From positions 1 to 9,286 of the forward strand of contig JAIVHA010000040.1 of assembly GCA_020201295.1 (NCBI GenBank): a stretch of DNA of 9,286 nucleotides, read 5' to 3'. Below, in pieces: positions 1 through 6,490 of this stretch. The DNA is from Lysobacteraceae bacterium (lineage in GTDB: Bacteria > Pseudomonadota > Gammaproteobacteria > DSM-19610). The position numbers were made by a program, and so were the translations under genes. The notes below the pieces were generated by a model that made no database searches, was not told the origin of the DNA, and was given only the letters and a program-made list of their open reading frames with translations. Each line of letters starts with the position of its first letter. Positions within the stretch are counted from its first letter, which is position 1.

Positions 1-1
1 G

Positions 2-589
2 TCGAGGCTGACGCTGCTGCTGGTGTTCGGGATTTTCGCCCTGCCGGTGGTGATCGCCTGGCTGGCCTTCTTCGTGTTCCCGGACTGGCGCCCGGACGGC
101 ACCACCAACCACGGTGAGTTGGTCCAGCCGCCCCGCGACCTGCATTTCGCGTCCCTGGCGACGGTGGAAGGTGGACCGCTCGAGGAGGCATTCCTGCAGG
201 GCAAGTGGACCTATGTGCTTTGGTCCGGCCCCGAATGCGCAGCTCCCTGCCTGGAACAGCTGATACGCATGCACCAGGTGCGCCTCGCCCAAGGCAAGAA
301 CATCGATCGGGTACAGCGCCTGTTATTGGTGCAGGGCATGGACGCGGCTGCCTTGCGAGATCTGCAGACGCACTATCCCGGCCTCGTGATCGCCCACGGT
401 GGCGCCGACGAAATGAGCGGTTTGCAGCAAAGCTTCCAGATGGACCGGGCGGAAGATGTGTTGACGGGAGGTCGCCTCTACCTGGTCGACCCCCTGGGTA
501 ACCTGATGATGCGCTACCAGGCGGATGCCGAGTTGCGCGGCATCGTCAAGGACCTGGAACGTCTGTTGCTCGTTTCCTATGTGGGCTAG
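2..589 (+). CDS. Membrane-anchored thioredoxin-fold protein of the cytochrome oxidase cluster (partial, 5' end outside window)
   Basis: The reading frame is open to the left edge, so the start lies outside. A GTG at 23 falls inside the hydrophobic N-terminal segment (LTLLLVFGIFALPVVIAWLA), which argues against it as the start. One membrane anchor is followed by a non-cytoplasmic domain with a Sco-like CxxxC (C-A-A-P-C, codons from 236) and a later strand LYLVDPLGNL, which resembles the xxLIDPxG strand of Sco/SenC proteins. The His that Sco proteins carry a few residues before that strand is not seen; TGG stands there. The family resembles the small uncharacterised protein found between surf1 and ctaA/cyoE in Pseudomonas aa3 oxidase clusters (recognised from memory). 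A role in CuA or heme-copper oxidase maturation is inferred from the motif and from cyoE 30 bp downstream. It could instead be a thiol-redox helper. Confidence 0.75.
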   Translation, partial: SRLTLLLVFGIFALPVVIAWLAFFVFPDWRPDGTTNHGELVQPPRDLHFASLATVEGGPLEEAFLQGKWTYVLWSGPECAAPCLEQLIRMHQVRLAQGKNIDRVQRLLLVQGMDAAALRDLQTHYPGLVIAHGGADEMSGLQQSFQMDRAEDVLTGGRLYLVDPLGNLMMRYQADAELRGIVKDLERLLLVSYVG

Positions 590-619
590 CGGTACTCGTT
601 GTAATCGGGGGTTATGGTC

Positions 620-1543
620 ATGATGTCTGAACAGCTGCGGGAATTTTCCCTGACGGAAGCCCTGACGGAACAATTACGCGACTACCTGGCGGTGTGCAAG
701 CTGAAGGTGGTGGCATTGATCGTGTTTACGGCCATGGTGGGCATGTTCCTGGCCACGCCCGGGCTCGTGCCCCTGGATGCCCTGGTGTTCGGTACCCTGG
801 GTATCGGCATGGCAGCGGCCTCGGCGGCGGCGATCAACCACGTGGTCGACCGCCATATCGACGCACGCATGGCGCGTACCCGGCACCGGCCCGTGGCCAA
901 CGGCCAGTTGAGCAGCCGCAATTGCCTGCTGTTCGCGGTGGGCACCGGCCTGCTCGCCATGGCCATCCTGGTGGCCTTCGTGAACAGCCTGACCGCGGTG
1001 CTGACCTTCGCCTCCCTGATCGGCTATGCGGTCATCTACACCCTGTACCTCAAGCGCGCCACGCCCCAGAACATCGTCATCGGCGGCGCCGCCGGGGCCG
1101 CGCCGCCGGTGCTGGGCTGGGTGGCGGTGACCGGATCGGTCGACCCCCATGCCTTGCTGCTGTTCCTCATCATCTTCGTCTGGACGCCGCCCCATTTCTG
1201 GGCCCTGGCCATCCACCGTCGCCTGGAATACGCCAGTGTCGACATTCCCATGCTGCCGGTCACCCACGGGGTGAACCTGACCCGGTTGCACATCCTGCTC
1301 TACACCGTGCTGCTGCTGCTGGTCAGTCTGCTGCCCTACCTGACGCACATGAGCGGACCCCTGTACCTGGTGGGTGCACTGGCCCTCGGGGGGCGGTTTC
1401 TGCAGCATGCCTGGCGACTGCTGCGTGACGAAGGTCATGCCATGAAGACCTTCGGTTATTCCATCTTCTACCTCATGGCCCTGTTCGCCTTCCTGCTGGT
1501 AGACCACTACATTCCCCTGCTCGCGGGCCTCGTCGGGGCCTGA
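620..1543 (+). CDS. cyoE: Protoheme IX farnesyltransferase (heme O synthase)
   Basis: This UbiA-superfamily membrane prenyltransferase transfers a farnesyl group to heme B to make heme O, the precursor of heme A for aa3-type oxidases. The catalytic NxxxDxxxD motif is present as NHVVDRHID (codons from 836), followed by the family signature around LKRATPQNIVIGGAAGAAPP (from about 1051) and roughly eight to nine hydrophobic spans. The length, about 307 aa, is typical. Possible ATG starts are 614, 620 and 623. The G-run at 607-611 is only 2 nt from 614 but 8 nt from 620, so 620 is preferred. It follows the thioredoxin-fold gene by 30 bp and is probably co-transcribed with it. cbb3 oxidase needs neither heme O nor heme A, so this gene serves another oxidase encoded upstream, not the cco operon that follows. 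Confidence 0.96.
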   Translation: MMSEQLREFSLTEALTEQLRDYLAVCKLKVVALIVFTAMVGMFLATPGLVPLDALVFGTLGIGMAAASAAAINHVVDRHIDARMARTRHRPVANGQLSSRNCLLFAVGTGLLAMAILVAFVNSLTAVLTFASLIGYAVIYTLYLKRATPQNIVIGGAAGAAPPVLGWVAVTGSVDPHALLLFLIIFVWTPPHFWALAIHRRLEYASVDIPMLPVTHGVNLTRLHILLYTVLLLLVSLLPYLTHMSGPLYLVGALALGGRFLQHAWRLLRDEGHAMKTFGYSIFYLMALFAFLLVDHYIPLLAGLVGA

Positions 1544-1654
1544 ACCGGCCCGCGCGCCGTCCCCTCCCAGACGGGGAATGGCCGGGGCGACCTGCCCGCC
1601 CTACACTTGTCACGTCCGGCACTCGTTATACCCTTGCATTTCAAGAGGGTTTAC

Positions 1655-1668
1655 TTGGCGACTGTCAA
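1655..1668 (+). promoter_or_regulatory. Candidate FNR/ANR-type box upstream of ccoN
   Basis: TTGGC-GACT-GTCAA matches 9 of 10 fixed positions of the Pseudomonas ANR-type consensus TTGAC-N4-GTCAA, and 8 of 10 of TTGAT-N4-ATCAA. It sits 80 bp before the ccoN start, and oxygen-responsive FNR/ANR control of cco operons is well established. The spacing to the visible -10-like hexamers does not fit a textbook -41.5 class II site, so the mode of action is uncertain. Confidence 0.45.
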
Positions 1669-1737
1669 TATATTAGAATGCCCTAATATTTCCGTTCCCG
1701 ACATGGACCCGACCGGCTGGCCGGGTTCCGCCGTTAT

Positions 1738-1742
1738 TGAGG
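1738..1742 (+). promoter_or_regulatory. Ribosome binding site deciding the ccoN start
   Basis: TGAGG lies 6 nt before ATG 1749 and overlaps the alternative TTG codon at 1737, which rules out the longer reading. Confidence 0.7.
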
Positions 1743-1748
1743 CAGGCC

Positions 1749-3203
1749 ATGGCACACAGCAGCGTTGCGACCCCGCAAGAATACAACTACGAAATCATTC
1801 GCAAGTTTTCCATTATGGCCCTGGTCTGGGGTCTGCTGGGTATGAGCGCCGGTCTCTATGCGGCCCTGCAGTTGGCCTACCCCTTTCTCAATTTCGACAT
1901 CCCCGAAATCACCTTCGGCCGCCTGCGCCCGGTGCATACCACCCTGGTGATCTTCGGCTTCGGCGGCAGCGCCCTGTTCGCGACCTCCTATTACGTACTG
2001 CAACGCACCTGCCAGACCCGGTTGTACAGCGATACCCTGGCCAGCATCACCTTCTGGGGTTGGCAGTCGGTCATTTTCCTGGGCGCCATCAGCTATATGC
2101 TGGGCTACACCCAGTCCAAGGAATATGCCGAATTCGAATGGCCGCTGGATATCGCCATCACTGTGGTCTGGGTCTGCTACTTCTGGCTCTATACCCAGAC
2201 CCTGCGCCGTCGTTCCCAGCCACATATCTATGTAGCCAACTGGTTCTACCTGGCCTTCATCCTGGCCACCGCGATCCTGCATATCTTCAACAACATCGCC
2301 ATCCCCGTCGGCCTGTTCAGTATGAAATCCTACAGTGCCTACTCGGGGGTGCAGGACGCCATGGTGCAGTGGTGGTACGGCCATAACGCCGTGGGTTTCT
2401 TCCTGACCGCCGCCTTCCTCGGCATGATGTACTACTTCGTGCCCAAGCAGGCCGGCCGCCCGGTGTACTCCTACCGCCTGTCCATCGTGCATTTCTGGTC
2501 GCTGTCCTTCCTCTACATGTGGGTGGGCGCCCACCACCTGCACTGGACCGCGCTGCCGGACTGGACCTCCACCCTGGCAGCCACCTTCTCCATCATGCTG
2601 CTGCTGCCTTCCTGGGGCGGCATGATCAACGGCATCATGACCCTGTCCGGCGCCTGGCATAAGCTGCGTACCGACCCCATCATGCTGTTCCTGATCGCGG
2701 CGCTGTCCTTCTATGGCATGTCCACTTTCGAAGGTCCGCTCATGTCCCTGAAAAGCGTGAATGCCCTGTCGCATTACACCGACTGGACCATCGGCCACGT
2801 GCATTCCGGCGCGCTGGGCTGGGTAGCGCTGATTTCGTTCGGTTCCTTCTATCATATGATCCCGCGTTTGTATGACACCCGGCTCTACAGTACCCGCCTG
2901 GTGTATGTGCATTTCTTCCTGGCTACCATCGGCATCCTGCTGTACATCACCGCGATGTGGGTGTCCGGCATTGGCCAGGGCCTGATGCTGCGTGCCTTTG
3001 ATGACTTCGGCAACCTGGCCTATACCTTCATGGAAACCGTGACCTTCATGCACGTTCCCTATGTGGTACGCGCCATCGGCGGTGCTTTCTTCCTGTCCGG
3101 TGTCATCATCATGGCCTATAACATTTTCATGACTATTCGCCAGGCCAAGGCGGAGCAGGCAGCGACGGAAGCCAAGATCGCCGCCAAGATGGCTCGCGCC
3201 TAA
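1749..3203 (+). CDS. ccoN: cbb3-type cytochrome c oxidase subunit I
   Basis: This is the catalytic subunit of the cbb3 proton-pumping oxidase, which reduces O2 to water at the heme b3-CuB site in the inner membrane. All ligands are visible, numbered from the ATG at 1749: His63 and His352 for low-spin heme b, His350 for heme b3, and His212, His262 and His263 for CuB. Tyr256 is placed as the Tyr cross-linked to a CuB His. Each is offset by a constant +5 from the Pseudomonas stutzeri numbering except the first (+3). The protein has 484 aa and about twelve spans, normal for the family. A TTG at 1737 is in frame, but it overlaps the ribosome binding site TGAGG (1738-1742), which is correctly spaced for ATG 1749, so 1749 is chosen. 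First gene of the cco operon. Confidence 0.97.
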   Translation: MAHSSVATPQEYNYEIIRKFSIMALVWGLLGMSAGLYAALQLAYPFLNFDIPEITFGRLRPVHTTLVIFGFGGSALFATSYYVLQRTCQTRLYSDTLASITFWGWQSVIFLGAISYMLGYTQSKEYAEFEWPLDIAITVVWVCYFWLYTQTLRRRSQPHIYVANWFYLAFILATAILHIFNNIAIPVGLFSMKSYSAYSGVQDAMVQWWYGHNAVGFFLTAAFLGMMYYFVPKQAGRPVYSYRLSIVHFWSLSFLYMWVGAHHLHWTALPDWTSTLAATFSIMLLLPSWGGMINGIMTLSGAWHKLRTDPIMLFLIAALSFYGMSTFEGPLMSLKSVNALSHYTDWTIGHVHSGALGWVALISFGSFYHMIPRLYDTRLYSTRLVYVHFFLATIGILLYITAMWVSGIGQGLMLRAFDDFGNLAYTFMETVTFMHVPYVVRAIGGAFFLSGVIIMAYNIFMTIRQAKAEQAATEAKIAAKMARA

Positions 3204-3221
3204 GGCGCCGCAACGGAGACG

Positions 3222-3965
3222 ATGACAGTGATCAAGCACGAACAAATCGAAACCAATGCCGGCCTCCTGATTGCGCTCACCATGATCGTGATCAGCATCG
3301 GGGGTCTGGTGGAAATCGTTCCCCTGTTCTTCATCGAGGACACCATCGAGAAGGTGGAGGGCGTGCGTCCCTACACGCCCCTGGAGTTGCGCGGCCGTGA
3401 CATCTATCAGCGAGAAGGCTGTTACCTGTGTCATTCGCAGATGATTCGCCCTTTCCGCGATGAAATGCTGCGCTATGGGCACTACTCCCTGGCCGCCGAG
3501 TCCCAGTATGACCATCCCTTCCAGTGGGGTTCCAAGCGTACCGGTCCCGATCTCGGGCGGGTAGGCGGCAAGTACTCCAATGAATGGCACGTGGCGCACC
3601 TGCTGGGGCCCCGCGACGTGGTGCCGGGCTCCATCATGCCCAACTACCCCTGGTTGCTGGAGAATGATCTCCCCTATTCCGACATCCAGGACCGCTTGCG
3701 CGCCCTGCGCACAGCCGGTGTCCCGTACTCCGCCAACCAGGAGGAGTACGAAGCCAATGTGGAACGTTTCGGTGAAGAGGTGGCCGGACAACTGGATATC
3801 CTCAATGCCGAGGAAAACCTGGTGGGCCAGGCCCTGAACGGGAACTACGATGGGAATCGTGGCCGCATCACGGAAATGGATGCCATCGTGGCCTATCTGC
3901 AGGTGCTGGGCACTATGGTGGACTTTGGCCAGTACGACCAGGGTTATTTTGTCGAATTTCGTTAA
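3222..3965 (+). CDS. ccoO: cbb3-type cytochrome c oxidase subunit II (monoheme cytochrome c)
   Basis: Membrane-anchored monoheme cytochrome c that passes electrons from CcoP to CcoN. There is one N-terminal span (about residues 13-33), the conserved GGLVEIVPLFF exit, and a heme c site CYLCH (Cys67, Cys70, His71) inside the signature GCxxCHSQMIRPFR. The likely axial Met is Met139 in SIMPNYPW. It lies 18 bp after ccoN. GGAG (3215-3218) is only 3 nt from ATG 3222, whereas GTG 3228 has 9 nt spacing and would give MIKHEQ, which aligns better with known CcoO N-termini; the true start may be 3228. At 247 aa it is longer than the usual 200 or so: a linker of about 47 residues (170-216) precedes TEMDAIVAYLQ, and the C-terminus ends in a short acidic/aromatic tail. 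Confidence 0.96.
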   Translation: MTVIKHEQIETNAGLLIALTMIVISIGGLVEIVPLFFIEDTIEKVEGVRPYTPLELRGRDIYQREGCYLCHSQMIRPFRDEMLRYGHYSLAAESQYDHPFQWGSKRTGPDLGRVGGKYSNEWHVAHLLGPRDVVPGSIMPNYPWLLENDLPYSDIQDRLRALRTAGVPYSANQEEYEANVERFGEEVAGQLDILNAEENLVGQALNGNYDGNRGRITEMDAIVAYLQVLGTMVDFGQYDQGYFVEFR

Positions 3966-3977
3966 GACCCTTTGATT

Positions 3978-4007
3978 CCGCCATTCCCGGGTAAGCGGGC
4001 ATGACGG
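3978..4007. repeat. Imperfect palindromic intergenic repeat (REP-like hairpin)
   Basis: Arms CCGCCATTCCCG (3978-3989) and CGGGCATGACGG (3996-4007) pair at 10 of 12 positions around a 6-nt loop. The form resembles the widespread CCGTCATTCCCG-type palindromes of proteobacteria (from memory). It lies 12 bp after the ccoO stop, within the operon, with no T-run after it. It could stabilise the upstream ccoNO message or slow readthrough into ccoQP. Confidence 0.65.
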
Positions 4008-4053
4008 ATACATCAGAGGTTCCTGGGCGAGACAACGTGGAAGGTTAAGGTAA

Positions 4054-4266
4054 ATGCCGGATTGGTTCATGTGGTTCACCCGGATGGAAAACAGCAAGGT
4101 GGTGGCACTGGTGCTGTTCTTCGTGACTTTCTGTGGAATTCTGATCTACGTGTACACCGGGAAGCAGCGCGGCAAGCGACTGGAATCCTACAAGTACATC
4201 CCGCTTCAAGATGACGATGATGAGCAGGACCGGGAGACCGGATCCGACAAGGCAGGCAAAAAATGA
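4054..4266 (+). CDS. ccoQ: cbb3-type oxidase small subunit CcoQ (FixQ family)
   Basis: A 70-aa single-span protein that stabilises the cbb3 complex, by family knowledge. The membrane segment is about residues 15-35 (KVVALVLFFVTFCGILIYVY), followed by a basic stop-transfer stretch (GKQRGKR) and an acidic tail (DDDDEQDRE). The protein begins MPDWFMWFTRMENSK. GGAAGG (4039-4044) gives 9 nt spacing to ATG 4054. The stop overlaps the ccoP start as ATGA (4263-4266), so the two are translationally coupled. The identification rests on size, topology and its place between ccoO and ccoP. Confidence 0.9.
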   Translation: MPDWFMWFTRMENSKVVALVLFFVTFCGILIYVYTGKQRGKRLESYKYIPLQDDDDEQDRETGSDKAGKK

Positions 4267-5201
4267 GCGAGTCACAGAAACAGGACGCACAGAAGCAGGG
4301 CGCGGTTCAGACCACCGGCCATGCCTGGGACGGCGATCTGCAGGAATTCAACAATCCGCTGCCCAACTGGTGGGTGTGGTCCTTCTATGCCACCGTGGTG
4401 TTTGCCCTGATCTACTGGGTGTTGTACCCGGCCTGGCCCGTGGCCTCCACTTACACCAAGGGCGTGATGAACACCATCACCTTCACCAATGACGCGGGCG
4501 AGCAGGTCGAAACCCACTGGAACACCCGTGCCCTGTTGTTGCGCGACATGCAGGAAGGCCAGCATGCGGTGCGTTCCCGCGAGTACATGGAACAGGTGGC
4601 CGCCGCCAGTTACGACGAGATCCTTGCCGACGAGGAAATGCTGGCCTTCACCCGTTCCGTCGCGCGCGGTCTGTTCGGCGACAACTGCGCCGCCTGTCAT
4701 GGTGCCGGCGGTGCCGGTGTGATGGGCCTGTTCCCCAACCTGGTGGATGACGACTGGTTGTGGGGTGGTTCGGTGGAAGAAATCCAGTACACCCTCGCCG
4801 AGGGCCGCATGGGTTTCATGCCGGCCTTTCGGGAAACCTTCGATGACCAGCAACTCGACTCCGTGGCCAGTTATGTGCTGAGTCTTTCCGGTCACGAAGT
4901 GGATGCCGGCCTGGCGGCCAGCGGAAATCAGATCTTCCAGGGCGAGGCCGGTGGCTGCTATTACTGCCATACCTCCGAAGGCACGGGTATGAAGTCCCAG
5001 GGTGCGCCCAATCTTACCGACAATATCTGGACGGTAGCCGATGTGCCCGGCGCACAGGATCATGACGCACGCATGGCGGCGGTCAAGAAGGTGATCCGCG
5101 AGGGCGTGGTGCGTGAGATGCCGGCTTGGCAGGATCGCTTGTCGGAAGATCAGATCCGGCTGCTGACCGTCTACGTACATCAGCTCGGCGGCGGGCAGTA
5201 G
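4263..5201 (+). CDS. ccoP: cbb3-type cytochrome c oxidase subunit III (diheme cytochrome c)
   Basis: Diheme subunit that accepts electrons from soluble or membrane cytochromes c. The N-terminus HAWDGDLQEFNNPLPNWW is the classic CcoP signature. One span follows (about residues 36-58), then two cytochrome c domains: CAACH (Cys142, Cys145, His146) with likely axial Met186 in GFMPAF, and CYYCH (Cys232, Cys235, His236) with likely axial Met286 in REMPAW. The length of 312 aa is normal, and nothing looks damaged. It overlaps ccoQ by 4 nt. The TAG stop at 5199-5201 is followed by a REPIN, not by the 5' end of an intact ccoG. The downstream ccoG frame is the same frame as ccoP. Confidence 0.97.
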   Translation: MSESQKQDAQKQGAVQTTGHAWDGDLQEFNNPLPNWWVWSFYATVVFALIYWVLYPAWPVASTYTKGVMNTITFTNDAGEQVETHWNTRALLLRDMQEGQHAVRSREYMEQVAAASYDEILADEEMLAFTRSVARGLFGDNCAACHGAGGAGVMGLFPNLVDDDWLWGGSVEEIQYTLAEGRMGFMPAFRETFDDQQLDSVASYVLSLSGHEVDAGLAASGNQIFQGEAGGCYYCHTSEGTGMKSQGAPNLTDNIWTVADVPGAQDHDARMAAVKKVIREGVVREMPAWQDRLSEDQIRLLTVYVHQLGGGQ

Positions 5202-5225
5202 GAAGATACTGTCTCACGGGAGACA

Positions 5226-5318
5226 GGTAGGAGCGGGCTCTGCCCGCGAACATTCGCGGGCATGCCCCAGGGCACTCTCTCGACCGCTACGCGGTCTCAC
5301 CTTGAGGCCGCTCCTACC
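5226..5318. repeat. REPIN: two GTAG-type REP sequences in inverted orientation
   Basis: A 93-bp element bounded by 11-bp perfect inverted repeats, GGTAGGAGCGG (5226-5236) and CCGCTCCTACC (5308-5318). The first REP has a GCGGGC-TCT-GCCCGC hairpin (5233-5247) with the GTAG head at 5227-5230. An alternative 9-bp stem GCCCGCGAA/TTCGCGGGC (5242-5261) is also possible. A second hairpin, GACCGC-TAC-GCGGTC, is at 5282-5296. GTAG-headed REPs are normally mobilised by RAYT (TnpA-REP) tyrosine transposases; none is encoded in this window. It lies between ccoP and the remaining part of ccoG and supplies the start codon of the latter. Confidence 0.88.
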
Positions 5319-6485
5319 CTAACCAGCAATCATGTGCTGTTTTTCGTCACCGGCCTGGTGGGACGGGTATTCTGCGGTTATTTCTGCTTCCAGACCCTGT
5401 GGACGGACCTGTATGTCCTCATCGAGCGGCTGGTGCAGGGCGAGCGCCCGGCGCGTATCCGTCTCGACAAGCAGCCCTGGAACGGTGAAAAGGTCTTCAA
5501 GAAATCCGCCACCCATGCTCTGTGGCTGCTGACGGCCTTCTGGACCGGAATCACCTTCACCTTCTATTGGGCCGAGGCCCCGCAACTGCTGGTGGATTTC
5601 TTCACCGGTCGCGCGCCTTTCCCTGCCTATGCCACTACCCTGTTCCTGACGGCGACCACCTATGTGATGGCTGGCCTGGCGCGCGAGCAGGTATGTACCT
5701 ACATGTGCCCCTACGCGCGCTTCCAGAGTGTCATGTTTGACCGCGACACCCTGGTGGTGGCCTATGACGAGGCGCGTGGCGAAGGCGCTCAGGGTCGGCA
5801 GAAGATCCGCACCGGCTTCAAGACCCGCGAGGAACGGCAGCAGCAGGGGGTGGGTGACTGCATCGATTGTGGCTATTGCGTGCAGGTGTGCCCCACGGGC
5901 ATCGATATTCGCAACGGCCTCCAATACCAGTGTATTTCCTGCGCCCTGTGCATCGATGCCTGCGATACCATCATGGATAACCTGGGCTGGCCGCGTGGCT
6001 TGATCAAATATACATCCGAACGCGAGCAGCAGGGTGGCACAACGCGTCGCTTCAATGCCAAGAATATCGGCTACGGGGTGACCCTGGTGGTCGCCACCCT
6101 GGCACTGGTCTGGAGCGTGGTGCACCAGGTGAAGCTGGATGCCTCGGTGAGCCAGATCCGCAACCCCCTGTTCGTGGTGCTGTCCGACGGTCGTGTGCAG
6201 AACAGCTACGAGATCAAGCTGAACAACAAAACCAGCCAACTCATGGTGTTCGAGCTGGAACTGAGCGGCCTGCCCGGGGCTGAGCTGGACCTGGGTCGCC
6301 TGGAGATGATCGAGGTACCCCCGGAGCGCAGCCTGCGCATCATGGCGCGGGTGCGCCTGGACGAGGAAGGTGAGCACCAGGCGGCACGCGGTTTCGAATT
6401 TGTGATCCGTCCGCTGCAGGGCCCCTCGGACCTGGGCACGGTGCGCCAGTCCGCCACTTTCCATATCCCGGGTCGAGGTCAATAG
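5262..6485 (+). CDS. ccoG: CcoG (FixG/RdxA) cbb3 oxidase assembly ferredoxin, N-terminally truncated
   Basis: CcoG is a membrane iron-sulfur protein that, in Rhodobacter, reduces Cu(II) for cbb3 maturation. Homology starts near codon 25 (HVLFFVTGLVGRVFCGYFC) and stays intact to the end: later spans, YMCPYARFQSVMFD, two 4Fe-4S sites (Cys200/203/206/210 and Cys224/227/230/234), a span near residues 267-290, and the C-terminal Ig-like FixG domain. Full-length CcoG is about 470 aa. Here about 115 residues, with the first span and most of the second, are missing. Codons 1-19 of the frame are REPIN sequence. ATG 5262 is the first in-frame start after the ccoP stop, directly follows a 9-bp hairpin and lacks a clear ribosome binding site. 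CGYFCF also differs from the CGYxCP I recall for the family. It may be a decaying gene, a short functional form, or an assembly error. Confidence 0.85.
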   Translation: MPQGTLSTATRSHLEAAPTLTSNHVLFFVTGLVGRVFCGYFCFQTLWTDLYVLIERLVQGERPARIRLDKQPWNGEKVFKKSATHALWLLTAFWTGITFTFYWAEAPQLLVDFFTGRAPFPAYATTLFLTATTYVMAGLAREQVCTYMCPYARFQSVMFDRDTLVVAYDEARGEGAQGRQKIRTGFKTREERQQQGVGDCIDCGYCVQVCPTGIDIRNGLQYQCISCALCIDACDTIMDNLGWPRGLIKYTSEREQQGGTTRRFNAKNIGYGVTLVVATLALVWSVVHQVKLDASVSQIRNPLFVVLSDGRVQNSYEIKLNNKTSQLMVFELELSGLPGAELDLGRLEMIEVPPERSLRIMARVRLDEEGEHQAARGFEFVIRPLQGPSDLGTVRQSATFHIPGRGQ

Positions 6486-6490
6486 CCGCC

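Larger units (their letters stand above)
1544..1748. other. Intergenic region between cyoE and ccoN
   Basis: This 205-bp non-coding stretch holds the likely cco operon promoter. Its middle, about 1620-1695, is AT-richer than the surrounding genes, as expected of a promoter. It contains one FNR/ANR-like inverted repeat (1655-1668) and -10-like hexamers TAGAAT (1674-1679) and TAATAT (1684-1689). A 5-bp inverted repeat (CCGTC 1557-1561 / GACGG 1570-1574) lies just after cyoE but has no T-run, so I do not call it a terminator. No coding frame here looks real. Confidence 0.6.

Noticed and set aside
1557..1574. CCGTC/GACGG inverted repeat after cyoE as a terminator
   Set aside because: A 5-bp stem with an 8-nt loop and no T-run is too weak.
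1634..1644. TTGCATTTCAA as an FNR site
   Set aside because: TTG and CAA are 5 nt apart, not the 8 nt required.
1734..4097. Very long open frame on the minus strand opposite ccoN/ccoO
   Set aside because: It mirrors the codon periodicity of the plus-strand genes; the His/Gln/Gly-rich translation has no domain, and ccoN and ccoO are unmistakable on the other strand.
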